The notes: generated from the sequence alone by a model not told the origin. A DNA stretch of 64,000 nt from Anaspis maculata (GCA_949128115.1 OX421962.1:11917262-11981261); one strand, 5' to 3'; counted from the first letter of the stretch, positions 23,331-33,984 are shown. Numbers and translations are program-made.

Positions 23331-24080
23331 GAAACTTACTGGAGGATTCCTGGCGACATTCCGCTGCAGAACCTCAAAGACACCTTAGAGCTGCTCAAGA
23401 AAGGCGTCGACGATCAGCTGACGCTAGATGACGAACCGAAAGAGCCACAGTTGGTAGCATCGGGGTCCGAAGACGACGACTACGTTTTCAACTCGTTACG
23501 CACGGGCTCGTCCGTGCCAACGCAACAGGACCTTGCGAATTCAGGGGGGATACCCATCGAACAAAACCCAGACTCGGATGAAGATCAACCGAACTCGGAT
23601 GGACAGAGGAGCGATCAAGAAGAGTCGCAAGAGCAACCGCAAAAGCGAAAGCAAAAGAAGAAACGAGTCCAGATGTTAGAAAGTGACGACGAAACGCAGC
23701 TGGTGATTGATCTGGATGAAGCTGAATCAAATACGCAGGAATCAGGAACGGAAACACAGTTGGAAGAAACAGAAGCGCAGCTGGAAGAAACAGAAACGCA
23801 GCTGGAGGAATCAGAAACGCAGTTGGATAAAACTCAAGCAGACATGTCTCCAAATGAGCGCGGGAAAAACAACAAGAAGAGGATTCTGGACAGCGATGGA
23901 GAAGAAGAAGAAGAACAGGACGAATCCACAAGCTGGAATGTGAAGCAGAAAAAAACGCGTCATATTTTGGATTCTAGCGACGAAGAGGAGGAATCCGGCA
24001 AGCGCGGTAATGCGACTGAAAACAGTTCGCCACCAGCCAAGCGCGGCAAATATGTTCTGAGCGATGACGATGACGACTAA
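23331..24080 (+). CDS. timeout: timeless/timeout, terminal exon
   Basis: It starts after an acceptor (TTGTGATTTAG, ending 23,330) in phase 0 and stops at TAA (24,078-24,080). The first residues ETYWRIPGDIP, with a following LKDTLELLKKG helix, are the hallmark end of the Timeless C-terminal domain. About 210 residues of low-complexity tail follow: acidic Ser/Asp patches, a lysine-rich stretch (QKRKQKKKRVQ), a Glu/Thr/Gln repeat (TQLEETEAQLEETETQLEES) and four variants of an LxSDD/E acidic motif ending in SDDDDD. The acidic tail with basic clusters suits a nuclear fork protein and possible CK2 phosphorylation; both roles are inference. The main alternative, circadian timeless proper, seems less likely because this C-terminal form is typical of the timeout paralog. 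Confidence 0.85.
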   Translation, partial: ETYWRIPGDIPLQNLKDTLELLKKGVDDQLTLDDEPKEPQLVASGSEDDDYVFNSLRTGSSVPTQQDLANSGGIPIEQNPDSDEDQPNSDGQRSDQEESQEQPQKRKQKKKRVQMLESDDETQLVIDLDEAESNTQESGTETQLEETEAQLEETETQLEESETQLDKTQADMSPNERGKNNKKRILDSDGEEEEEQDESTSWNVKQKKTRHILDSSDEEEESGKRGNATENSSPPAKRGKYVLSDDDDD

Positions 24081-24226
24081 GCCCATTTAACCCTAATTTT
24101 TTATATTTGTACGTTTGTTTAATTATTTGTTTGTAAACAGTTTGTTCTCACTCTCACCTCTGAGAAATGCTAAAAGAGATTGAGCCAGAAGAGACCAGAC
24201 TGTATGTTTGTTTGTAAGTTTTCAAT

Positions 24227-24232
24227 AATAAA
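24227..24232 (+). terminator. Polyadenylation signal of timeout
   Basis: AATAAA lies 147 nt after the stop codon of the terminal exon, followed by a GT/T-containing stretch. It is the first canonical signal downstream, giving a 3' UTR of roughly 170 nt. Confidence 0.7.
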
Positions 24233-24742
24233 AGTCTTAACTAATTCTCATTTTTCTATTCCCTTTGTAGAGACCAATAGTGCAAAAAAGTTAATGCTCA
24301 AGTATCTCTATAATCAATTTTACGGCTCTCTGCATTAGAGCAAGCTTTGGGGAAAAATGGGTTGCGTTGGTACGAATGACACGTTGACGACTTGTTGGCA
24401 GCTAGCGGTCTCCATGTGCAATTTTCAATGTGACATTGTCATCGTCTCGGGGAGGAGTCATGTACGCGAAAGTGAGAATTTTCGGGAATATGCGAGGAAT
24501 CGTTAGTTTCCTTTGAGCGATTTGCAATGTGGACGATAATAGACATTGTCTTGACTGGTTGGTGAGTCTTCGCCAAGGCTATTAGGCTTTTGCCGGCCAC
24601 TGAGTAAATTATGCCTCAAGTCCGTGGTGCCGTGAAAAAATGGAATGTGAAAAAGAGAAACCCACTGCCCAAGAGGAAACTTATTCTTAAATGGACAATA
24701 TAGATAGTAGGGCAATAATTTATGGAGTTGAAGTGTACGGAG

Positions 24743-25096
24743 GAAGAGTTCCGGTTCGAGGAGCTTGTGGTGTGGTGGTTAGCGCGTTCGACTACCATTC
24801 CAGAGGTCGCGGGTTCGATCCCCGCCGGTGACGGGTTTTCGCCTCGAAAACAAGCTTCTTGGTTTAGTTGGAATGCTTGCTAAATGCAAGACGCGCCGTG
24901 TGTCGCATAGCAAGTAAAATACGAACGATGGTGCCGACCCCATGCGATGTTGGTGGTCGTTAAAAATCTACCCTGTGTTGCAACGCACAGGGATTCGGCA
25001 AAATTTCCGGTACAGTGGAGGAAAGCATTCACCGGCGTCGGTGTTAGGCCTCGTTGCGGAAATAGGCCGACATTGAATAAACGAATAAAAAAAAAC
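24743..25096 (+). mobile_element. tRNA-derived SINE with 9-bp target duplication
   Basis: TGTACGGAG stands directly before (24,734-24,742) and after (25,097-25,105) the element. Inside, a tRNA-like head carries an A box (TGTGGTGGTTAGCG near 24,770) and a B box (GGGTTCGATCCCC near 24,813). A ~260-nt unique body follows, ending in AATAAACGAATAAAAAAAAA. RNA polymerase III promoter boxes, A-tail and duplication together define a complete, fairly young SINE, 354 bp long. Confidence 0.88.
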
Positions 25097-25169
25097 TGTA
25101 CGGAGACGAGACAGTTTGAGCGTGAGTAGGTAGCTACACTGTGTTGTCTGCCAGCATGCGTCTTCATAC

Positions 25170-25691
25170 TGTTACGATATCTCGCGTACGGGTTCGAATA
25201 TAATTGAGACGATCGATTAAAAACACCGTTTATTGCTGCGTACTACTACAATAAATAACGCCAGTAATTGTCTACTTGGAATTATATCGCAGGTACTTCG
25301 CTTGTTTCGCTCTCGTTACCACTTCGCATTCCAATTCAATACTGCCGCGAGCTGCCGGCTGATGCCTTATATAAGGCCTCCGAACAGCGTTCCCGAACTT
25401 TCTGTCTACTTCCATCAAATTCCATAGCGGCCCGGTATATGCGGTTTCTAGACCATTCCTGAATAATCACACACACCTTCCGAGTGCTTTCCATGTGTTC
25501 TGGAATCTGCACCTCCGCCAAAGTGGACAGATGTGCATTGATCGAACGTTGTAGTCTCCATGCATTTCAATGCCTCCTCGCACAATCTAGAAATGTCCAG
25601 AGCTCCAGGCATTTGTACACTGCGGCCGTGGATGGAAGAATCCTGAAAGATCCAGTGTTTACCAATATGTACGGGATCGCCGCTCGTAACA
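25170..25691 (-). mobile_element. 3' LTR of the gypsy-type element at 25,706-27,182
   Basis: The block has the inverted termini TGTTACGA...TCGTAACA. Read on the minus strand, it directly follows a purine-rich polypurine tract (GGGGGAGGGGGCGG, 25,692-25,709 on plus as its complement). It contains a TTATATAA box (25,367-25,374) and an AATAAA signal (25,229-25,234 on the complementary strand) in the right order. Length 522 bp. No partner 5' LTR is visible upstream of the pol, so the element is truncated. Confidence 0.85.
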
Positions 25692-25705
25692 CCGCCCCCT
25701 CCCCC

Positions 25706-27182
25706 TTAATCCTGTTCGTCCCGAATAGGCTCATCGTTACTCCCGGAGTAACGTGCAAGGCGATCAAGGTGGACAACTTTCATCTTGGCTCTCGGGGCTC
25801 GCTGGATTCTGTACACGACGTCATTGATCCTCTTGACTACCGTGTATGGTCCTTCCCACGACGAATGCAACTTCGGAGACCTTCCCTTCTTGCGTTGAGG
25901 ATTGTACAACTAGACCAGGTCACCAGCCTGAAATCCCGTGGAGTTCGCCTTCAAGTCGTAACGGATCTTCATCCGGTCGGTCGTGATTCGAATCCTGTTA
26001 CGAACCAACTCGTGGACAACTTGGTCAACAACTTGGTCGCGGCCATTCTCGGACAGCATCCAACTTTGCTGGATCGGTTTCAATTCCTTCAGAGGACACA
26101 ACGTGCCCCAAAAATTTGACTTGCTTCTGGAAGACCACGCATTTCTTTGGGTTGAGCTTGAGATGTGCACCTCGAAGACGTCGAATTACCTCCCGGAGGT
26201 TCTTCAGGTGCTCCTCGAAGGTTCGACCGATGACCATCACGTCGTCGAGGTAGACTAGGCAAGTTTCCCATGTAAGACCTCGCAAGACGCACTCCATTAG
26301 ACGTTCAAACGTGGCCGGTGCGTTGCAAAGTCCAAACGGCATCACAGTAAACTGATAAAGGCCGCTCCTAGCGGAAAACGCTGTCTTCTCTTTGTCGTCG
26401 TTGTGGAGTCCCACTTGCCAGTAACCACTCTTCAGGTCAAGCGTCGAAAACCATCTCGATCCAGACAGCGTGCTCAAAGTGTCGTCAATCCGAGGAAGTG
26501 GATAGCTGTCTTTCTTCGTCACATCATCGAGTTTGAGGTAGTCTACGCAAAATCGTGTACTACTGTCTTTCTTCGTGACCAAAACAACCGGTGAAGACCA
26601 TGGGCTCGTCGATTCTTCGATCACGCCTTCAACCAACATGTTTTTCAAGAGCTTTGACACCTCTTCTTGCTTCGCCAATGGTAGGCGCCGGGGAGCCTGT
26701 TGGATCGGTGCGGCGTTCTCAGTGTTGATCCGATGTTGGATCACGCTGGTCCTTCCGGTAGGGTTACCTTCCATGGCAAAGGCTGCAGCTTCTTCCTGTA
26801 TGAATTGCATCGCAAGCTCTCTCTCCTTGCCATCCAGATGTTTCCAGTCAGGCGAGAACATCTCCACTAGCTTTTTCTCCAAGAGCTTGGGAGTCGCAGC
26901 CTTTGTCGATATGTCTTCACAGCGTGAGATCCTTTCTACGGGTTCACACTTGCCCAGGGTCTCTCCTTCCTTGATTGTTTTGCTCGTCTTGTTCGGGTTA
27001 ATGACTCTGATCGGGATTTTTGTCCTGTCCATGTTAATCAATGTCTTAGCCATGATGCAGCTGGCAGCTGTGTCGGGTGCAGCAATGCCGGCGACATGTC
27101 CTTCAGGTTGTCCGTTCAGTGTTGCCCACACGATTTTCTCGGAGTTGGCGGCTACACGAACGGTTTTAGCCGTAAGTAGCAT
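25706..27182 (-). pseudogene. Gypsy-type pol with internal deletion (protease-linker, RT, integrase tail)
   Basis: A 385-residue open frame (27,182 down to 26,025) holds the region before RT and a complete RT core: SPWSSPVVLV, WFSTLDLKSGYWQV (first Asp), CLVYLDDVMVIG (YxDD), KFLGHVVSSEG. At about 26,040 the sequence jumps from the RT end (AVREWPRP) directly into the end of an integrase: HELVRNRIRI, AGDLV, then LYNPQRKKGRSPKLHSSWEG and PYTVVKRINDVVYRIQ, a GPY/F-like tail. RNase H and the integrase zinc finger and catalytic core are therefore deleted. A TAG replaces the usual Trp after AGDLV near 25,908. RT is intact-looking but the element cannot be autonomous. Confidence 0.88.
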
Positions 27183-27329
27183 TTTACAGTAACGATTTTA
27201 TTATCATTCTCTTTCCTTGTGCAATTTTGAGTCGATGTAAATACAGAAGAATGCGATTTACTTACGTTAACTATTCCATTTTCGCACTTGCACATCGCCC
27301 ATTGACGTTTCATTCACAACTGTCAACGT

Positions 27330-27550
27330 CTTACAAAATGAACTGGCGAGTCGTTATAGACTACAGACTTGTGAATCAGAATATTGTAGACGGTAAATTC
27401 GCGCTTCCCTATATAAACAGAATTCTGGACTCAGCATCAGGGGCAGAGTTGTTCAGAAACTTGGACCTCGCACAAGGATTTCATCAAGTTGAGTTAGATT
27501 TCGAAAGTAGGTCACGAACGGCATTTACAACTAACAAAGGCATGTGCTAA
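27330..27550 (+). pseudogene. Short gypsy-type RT fragment of another family
   Basis: The plus-strand frame includes WRVVIDYRLVNQNIVDGKFA and LFRNLDLAQGFHQVELD (first catalytic Asp in the LDLAQGFHQ block), ending at a TAA after TAFTTNKGMC. It is clearly RT but differs from the neighbouring copies. The YxDD part is missing. Confidence 0.7.
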
Positions 27551-27850
27551 ACGGAACGACTATCGATGGGGGTTGAAAATTAGCTCTACCTGTTTTTCAA
27601 GGCCAATGACAGTAGAAAGAGGTAAAAACGAAAATATCATAACACCAACGATTCAATGTGGACTATCAAAATTTGTCGAAATTCACTCACTAAAATCAAA
27701 AGAAACCGTAGTAGTTGCTAGAGCTTTTGTAGATAATTTTGCACTTCGTTTTGGAGTACCCGCAGCGACAAACAACATGGACAAGACTAAGATCCAGATC
27801 AGAGTCATGAACCCGAACGAGCCAGCTAAGACAATACGACAAGGAGAAGC

Positions 27851-27993
27851 CCTGGAGCCCTATCACGATGGGTAGAATTTTATGCTTGTGACGTCACGTT
27901 GTCTAGCAGCAGCCTATCAGAGAGGTAGAGGTGGTTGCTACGCAACGTGACGTCACAAACGTAGTATTCTACTCATCGTGATAGGGGCCCCAG
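27851..27993. mobile_element. ~140-bp palindromic MITE
   Basis: The left end CCTGGAGCCCTATCACGATG is matched in inverted orientation by the right end (reverse complement CCTGGGGCCCCTATCACGAT). Further in, GTGACGTCACGTTG and CAACGTGACGTCAC pair again. It interrupts the decayed pol frame. No clean target duplication could be read, so the exact ends may shift by a few bases. Confidence 0.65.
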
Positions 27994-28253
27994 GCCAGTG
28001 GGAATCAGTAGTATTCATCTCCTGCTATGAACAGAAGATCTTAGGGATCTCACCACCAAAACATTTGTAAGAAACGTCAGTGTCAATGTGCTTCACTGAC
28101 TGGAAACGTCCGATGAATTGGAAGAAAACTTACGACACAATTCATCAGAGAAAAGACTGCCTGCTTCGCTACCGAAGAGAACCGTATCTGTCGAATTAGC
28201 GTAACTCAACACCGCATCAACTCAGAGAATGCCGCCCCAATCCGACAAACTCT

Positions 28254-28259
28254 AACACG
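28254..28259. repeat. Target-site duplication AACACG, left of palindrome
   Basis: AACACG directly precedes the left terminus AGTAGGTAAAG and is repeated at 39,178-39,183 directly after the right terminus CTTTACCTACT. Confidence 0.9.
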
Positions 28260-28300
28260 AGTAGGTAAAGCGTCGGTTGAGCCAGACGTTTCTAGGGACT

Positions 28301-28548
28301 TTTATCTGGTGACTTTTGGTTGGCAACACTGAATCTAGTGACTTTTTTGACAGGTCGTTAAGCATTGGATCTGCATTACCGGCATTTGACAGGTGGCGCG
28401 GGAAATTTGAAAAGTTTTTAGTTTATCTGGTGACTTTTGGTTATTATCACTGAATCTAGTGACTTTTTTGACTGATCGTCAAGCATTTATTCTGTATTAC
28501 CGGCATTTGACATGTGGGGGATTTTAACGTGCGGGAAATTTGAAAAGT
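28301..28548. repeat. Sub-terminal direct repeats of the palindrome (left; mirrored right)
   Basis: Two ~125-bp copies start TATCTGGTGACTTTTGGTT and end GCGGGAAATTTGAAAAGT. Their mirror images stand at about 38,889-39,136. They may serve as transposase sites, which is inference. Confidence 0.8.
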
Positions 28549-28839
28549 ACGTGGAATTTGGATTTGACAGGCTAGGTCACAGATTGTGTTTGGCAGGAGA
28601 CATTTGTTAGCTTGAAAGCGCGGGATGTTTGAATTCCCTATACCTACTAAAGCACTCCTCATTGTATCTTAACCCTTGCAAACTCTCAAGTGGTTTGGTT
28701 TCAATAGTTATTTTTGGTATATAAACGCAAGCAAATAGAACCATTTTATTGACAGACCAATATACTGTGCTAGTTACATAGACAATAATTTCATACAGTT
28801 CAGGGTAAGACCTCAACATCATGATTTATTCGTAGTTTA

Positions 28840-29790
28840 ATTCACATAACTGCTTACATAGACAATTATATTAAATTCAAAATAAAGCACAAACAGGTGA
28901 TCATAAACAAATTTACAGTATTGATTATACATACAAACATTGAAATCGAAGTACGTTCGATAAAATTTCTTAGTTGCTTACATAGACAATTACGTCAAAT
29001 TAAAATAAGGCACAAACAAGTGATCGTGAACGATTTTTCATAGCTGAGTATACAGGCATCAACTACCTATAATCGAAAAACATCTGATACATGTTCTTAG
29101 TTGCTTACATAGACAATTACGTGAAACTTAAAATAAGGTACAAACAGGTGAGCATGAATGACTTTTCATAGCTAAGTATACAGACATTATTCACTTGAAA
29201 TCGAAGTACATTTGATACAATTTCCCAGCTGATTACCGCATACCATTACATGAAATTTAAAATAAGGCACAAACAGGTGATAATAAACAAATTTACATAG
29301 TTGATTATACATAGAAGATATGCACACGAACATAAAATCGAAGTACATTTGACTATTTCTTAGTTGATTACATAATATACAATTACATGAAATTCAAAAT
29401 AGGGCACGAAGAGGTGATCATAAACAAATTTACAGTGTTGAATAATACAAACTTGAATTACTCAAAATCGAAGTACATTCAATACAATTTCTTAGTTACT
29501 TACATAGGCAATTACGCGAAATTCAAATAAGGCCAAAACAGGTGTTCATGAGCGATTTTTATAGCTGATTACACAAACATTGAATACTTTAAAATAGGAG
29601 TAGGTACTTTTAATACAATTTCTTAGTTGATTATACCATATAAAATTATTTGATATTTGAATTAAGGCACAAAAAAATTATAATAAACGAATTTATAGGG
29701 TTGATCACACAAATATCAATGACCTGAAATCGAGGTACATTTTTAATACAATTTCTCAGTACAAACATCATTCACCCAAAGTCGAAGTAC
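28840..29790. repeat. ~129-bp tandem repeats, left arm
   Basis: About seven diverged units share ATAAGGCACAAACAGGTGAT and GAAATCGAAGTACATTTGA, at 28,885, 29,008, 29,137, 29,266, 29,403, 29,530 and 29,665, with spacing 123-137 bp. The mirrored array occupies about 37,650-38,600 in the right arm. Confidence 0.85.
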
Positions 29791-29943
29791 ACTTAACACG
29801 ACAACTTGATGGTCGGCAGTTCTGATGTGCCGGTCGCGAGGCAGAATGTTGGAATCATCATCATTATTGACAACAATTAACTCCTTCATGGAGCCAAAAT
29901 TGAGTAGCTTGGAATTCTTATAGCTCAGTTTTATTATTTTCAC
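29743..29943 (-). other. Mirrored 66-residue frame in palindrome arms
   Basis: The frame beginning MKIIKLSYKNSKLLNFGSMK occurs here and, unchanged, at 37,477-37,677 (+). It ends inside the 129-bp repeat array. No recognisable domain; there is no independent sign that it is translated. Confidence 0.25.
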
Positions 29944-30342
29944 TTTGCAAACGACATCACTTCTATTCTCGGGCGCTGGGAAGGCGAAGGGCCCACTGTT
30001 GGCTCTTAGAGAGAATCGTTGATAGTGTGAATTCAGTAACTGGATCAGGTTGACAGTATAATTCTAGTTATTGTAGTTGTGATGAGAACATTCCAGGTGA
30101 GTACTACAAAAAAAAAAATCAAAAATTGTATGTTATGTCTAACAGGATATTATAATACAAGTTTCATAAGACATAGTATTGTTGGGGGGTACGGAAAATG
30201 AACGAGTGAATATGCCTCCACGACCGTGAGGCTTATTGTTTGTAGGTATATGCATTTCAACTACCTGAGAAGTCGCACCCAAAATAACGGCTCTTGCCAA
30301 CAGGGAATTGGTTGAAGGCCTTTTTTCTTATAATTTATAAGG

Positions 30343-30759
30343 TTATGACAGTATTACGGGAGCATAATTATTGGAAATAAAACATGCTAATTGTCGCAAG
30401 GCCCTTAAGGTCGTGAGTGGCGTGACAATATCCACCATGTAAACCGTGGTAATAAGTTTGAATTTGAACAATCTATACTGTTTATCCGCGTTACCAGTCT
30501 TTTTTCCATCAACTGTAGTCATTCCACAGAGTTTTAACAAGAGATTGATTTTTTTTTTTTCAATAAAGTTTGACCATCGAATCTGTGGGTGATTTTTTTT
30601 TGCATAAGCATGAGACATTACATTGGAAAAGATCGATGGAATTGGCTTAGCTTTGCGTGGGGTAGGTATAATATACAGCGAGCCGCGGCTTTGCAGTCGT
30701 TTCCAAAAATCCGGAACTATCGACCAGGGGCCTGTATCGAAATAGAATTTTTTTGTCAA
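30343..30759 (-). other. Mirrored 138-residue frame of unknown function in palindrome arms
   Basis: The longest frame of the palindrome starts MTKKFYFDTGPWSIVPDFWK and runs 138 codons. In the right arm (36,662-37,077) the same sequence is split in two by a different length of an A/T homopolymer and has one Asn-to-Tyr change. It shows no motif I recognise, no signal peptide and no zinc ligands. It may be a decayed exon of a protein once carried by the element, or chance. Confidence 0.3.
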
Positions 30760-32155
30760 AAGAAAGTTAAATTTTTTTCTAAATATAACCCGTACATATA
30801 GTAATGTGTTTCCATAAGAATATGTACTTAAATAAATGAATTGTCCGCATAAACATAGTGAAAATTAAACTTACACGAAAAACACAAACACGGCACAGCA
30901 CCAACCCATGAGGCTGCTAGATAACGAATGCAAACGCACCACCACCACCTGTCGACTGGGTGGTTGTTCGTAACTTCTTACCTGAAAAGCCCTGAGCTAT
31001 TAATTTTTTTTTACCTGAAAGATCGTGTCTGAACAGGAATTTTTAGTATCATATGCACATTTTCACGGAGCCACCAGATAATCAATAATTATTATATAAA
31101 TAGAAACTTTATTTAAAAATTACTTTGTGCTTATCACATAATGCTCCGACTTGAAAAATATCAGCGCTGAATTTTGTCAGTCCAGTACGGCAATGTAAAA
31201 ATAAAAAAATATAAAAGATATAAGTATTTAGGAGCTCAATGTGTTGAAAAGATGTTTTAATAAAAACTATCAACATATAGACAAATTTACATAAAAATAC
31301 CTAATGTTTTTCAATGCTCAAAGGTATTAGCCTAAAATGTTACCGATTATCGATTGCATTGAGTACACCTGCCTACTGAAATTTTTCAAGTACCTGAGGG
31401 TCTAATATAAACGACTCTAGCAAGCCAGCATTTTATGAGAATTTTCTACTTGACCGACCTTGAATTTTCAATAAATACCCTTTGATTACCAGGTTGAGAA
31501 AGAACGAATGAATACGAGAGGTAGCCAGTAGTGTAGGTAGCGCGACCGAAGAAATTAACAAGAGAGTTTTGCAGCATTGCCCACCCGCTGACGAGTGCTC
31601 TTCAAGCTACAAATATCTCCGGATCAAATATGTACCAAGCCATATGCGTAGTATCAGAATGGTGCATCTTAATACTTAACTCGGCCCTTTCAGGATGTAC
31701 CTATGGGAGAAGTTTGTGCAAATAAAAATACGCACTAGTTATTGGTTACAGCTTTGTTCATTTCAGATTTTTGAACAGTTCCATACTCCTATCCTTACCT
31801 TAGATATGAAAGATTTTATTGTATCTATCTATGTACTAACAAGACTCTAAGAATTTTCATTCACATGTTCGAAAATATTTGCAGTCATTTCTTACAATAA
31901 TTGAAGGGTTTGACTGTCGAAGAGACAAATATGGTTTCGCCAGCTAATGATGTTGGATATAAGAATCCAAGCTCGCATAGAAGGTCGAACGCAACCCGTT
32001 GACGCCTCTAATATTATTATCCCACTTTCTCGTCGTCTTCCTTCCAATAAAAGTACCTCACCAACATTAGCACTTTTGGAAGTTTTTAAATACACTAACT
32101 TATCTGTAACTGCGCCTGGGTCGGTAGGACAGCCATATTCTTCATTTTTTTCAAT

Positions 32156-32485
32156 TCACTGAAATTCTTTCTCACTTCTTTTGAGGCTGGAACCTAACTT
32201 GGAGAGATTTCTATAGGTCCTTATTGGTGCAGATTGACCTTTTGTCGAGAATCCAAATCGGTAGCAAGAAGCATCATGGACAAAGTCGTCATCACTCATT
32301 TCATCATCCATTGTCTCACCGCTGTCCGTCGTTTTCAGATTTTGAGAGAAGGTTACTTCTAATTGATAAGATCTCGAGTGTATTGCAGATGTAGATGAAC
32401 TGGTTCCGCACCTACGACATTGGAATTTTTTTTGTGTCCATACTTGTTTTGTTGAAGATATGTTAGCTCGGGACATATTCTTCAA
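32156..32485 (-). other. Mirrored 109-residue frame of unknown function in palindrome arms
   Basis: The frame starting MKNMSRANISSTKQVWTQKK is present in both arms (right copy 34,936-35,265), with a Glu-to-Gly change near its end. It has one CxxC pair (CRRC), an acidic stretch (MDDEMSDDDF) and a basic C-terminus. A CRRC plus acidic pattern is not enough to name a family. The frame stays open in both arms. Confidence 0.3.
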
Positions 32486-32873
32486 GAAAACTGAGCTATT
32501 TTCAATATTTTGTAGGATATATGCGATGGCAGGGCCTTCTTCTCTTTAGTTTCTCGCACCAAGCGTGCTAACATAGACTTTAAAATACCGAAAACTCGGG
32601 CACTTGTTCTAACCTAGGTCTCTCGAAGGACTTTAGTTATAGCGCTTTGAATTTTTTCGGAAATATTTCTTTTGCTTTCTGCAGCTCTACCTTCTATCGT
32701 TATCAAAAGCTCGATCATTTCTGGATATTTTGCTCCCGCTCATTCAAATATACAGATACTCTTCATTTCACGTTTTACTTATCTCAGCATGATGAATAAT
32801 CTCACCATTATTTTGTCTCCATCGATTGTCCCCTTTCAGTGTCCACTTCAATGTCACCTTTGTACTCTTCAAT

Positions 32874-32956
32874 TGTCCCTAACGTGTCCCTAACGTGTCT
32901 CTAACGTGTCTCTAACGTGTCCCTAACGTGTCTCTAACGTGTCCCTAACGTGTCCC
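32874..32956. repeat. 11-bp CCCTAACGTGT array A (left arm)
   Basis: Seven or eight units of C(C/T)CTAACGTGT. Related arrays: B at 33,327-33,452, C at 33,985-34,091 and D at 34,466-34,548 (C and D in reverse complement). A mirrors D and B mirrors C. Confidence 0.9.
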
Positions 32957-33057
32957 CTATGTCACTTCCAATGTCCCATATGTCCCATGTGTCTCCTTCA
33001 ATTGTCTGTTTGTCAATTAAATGATTCAATTTGCTTGTGTTTATACCGTGTCACAAT

Positions 33058-33248
33058 GATCAGGTCAGGAGTATAGAGACTTAGCGGTTGAAGCATGACG
33101 ACTCGGCGGGCAGAGCATGACGACTCAAAAGGCCGACGTATGCAGACTTTGCCAGTGGACAGCGTATAGCTAGAAGTTCTAGTAGTCATGCTCTGTCTGC
33201 CAAGTCGTCATGCTTTAACCGCTAAGTCTCTATACTCCTAACCTGATC
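33058..33248. repeat. 191-bp hairpin unit 1 near the palindrome centre
   Basis: AGGAGTATAGAGACTTAGCG at the left pairs with CGCTAAGTCTCTATACTCCT at the right. The stem is about 60 bp with mismatches and the loop about 60 nt. Copies stand at 33,554-33,744 (same orientation, in the loop) and 34,173-34,363 (right arm). Confidence 0.85.
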
Positions 33249-33326
33249 CTCCTCACCATTATTTTGTCTCCATCGATTGTCCCCTCTCAGTGTCCACTTC
33301 AATGTCACCTTTGTACTCTTCAATTG

Positions 33327-33452
33327 TCCCCTAACGTGTCCCTAACGTGTCCCTAACGTGTCCCTAACGTGTCCCTAACGTGTCTCTAACGTGTCCCTAA
33401 CGTGTCTCTAACGTGTCCCTAACGTGTCTCTAACGTGTCCCTAACGTGTCCC
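33327..33452. repeat. 11-bp CCCTAACGTGT array B
   Basis: About eleven units, the inner edge of the left arm. They mirror array C, where the right arm begins. Confidence 0.9.
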
Positions 33453-33984
33453 CTATGTCACTTCCAATGTCCCATATGTCCCATGTGTCTCCTTCAATTG
33501 TCTGTTTGTCAATTAAATGATTCAATTTGCTTGTGTTTATACCGTGTCACAATGATCAGGTCAGGAGTATAGAGACTTAGCGGTTGAAGCATGACGACTC
33601 GGCGGGCAGAGCATGACGACTCAAAAGGCCGACGTATGCAGACTTTGCCAGTGGACAGCGTATAGCGAGAAGTTCTAGTAGTCATGCTCTGTCTGCCAAG
33701 TCGTCATGCTTTAACCGCTAAGTCTCTATACTCCTAACCTTATCACTTGTGCTGTCGCTATCAGCATAGGCCGGCAACTAGGAGTTAACGTTATAGGCTG
33801 TTCGCTAGGACTTGTCGGTATACGCTGGTCTCTAGCAGTGACTGCGTTTCGATCGCAGCTTTCAATCTGCTTGAGTTTCGATCGGGTCCAGAGTGGCTTC
33901 AGTCAAGCGCATTTTTAGTCAAGCGCGTTTTTATCGCCGCACGTTCGATCCGCTTCACTCAAGTTAGGGAACACGTTAAAGTAC
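33453..33984. other. Loop (spacer) of the giant palindrome
   Basis: Contains a duplicated unit of the left arm (33,453-33,553 plus hairpin unit 2 at 33,554-33,744) without a partner in the right arm. A 240-bp unique part follows (33,745-33,984), with TTTCGATCG-type motifs and two tandem CAGTCAAGCGCATTTTTA-like phrases. Confidence 0.8.
33554..33744. repeat. Hairpin unit 2
   Basis: Nearly identical to unit 1 (33,058-33,248). It differs at GCGAGAAGTTCTAG versus GCTAGAAGTTCTAG and at its last bases. Confidence 0.85.

Larger units (their letters stand above)
27575..28259 (+). pseudogene. Recombinant gypsy-type pol relic, left of the palindrome
   Basis: An integrase-like phrase (VVVARAFVDNFALRFGVPAA, 27,707-27,766) is followed at once by DKTKIQIRVMNPNEPAKTIR, which corresponds to the pre-RT region of the minus-strand pol at 25,706-27,182. 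After a MITE (27,851-27,993), decayed pre-RT phrases go on (PVGISS..., EDLRDLTTKTF) up to NSENAAPIRQTLT-like codons at the palindrome edge. The integrase-to-protease order is wrong for one element, so two copies have been joined. The frame resumes beyond the palindrome at 39,178. Confidence 0.65.

Noticed and set aside
23488..23931. 147-residue minus-strand frame across the timeout terminal exon
   Set aside because: It is the antisense of a well-supported exon in a repetitive acidic region; low complexity explains the open frame.
24765..24835. Functional tRNA gene
   Set aside because: A and B boxes are present, but the acceptor arms do not pair properly and the unit is followed by a 260-nt body, A-tail and target duplication: a SINE.
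25706..26258. Plus-strand frames of up to 211 residues (25,484-26,119) and 205 residues (26,575-27,192)
   Set aside because: They are antisense to the minus-strand gypsy pol and LTR, which show clear RT and integrase motifs.
32874..33452. CRISPR-like or telomere-like array (CCCTAACGTGT units)
   Set aside because: The unit is 11 bp, without spacers, and has mirrored copies in the palindrome. It differs from arthropod telomere repeats such as TTAGG, and the context is eukaryotic.
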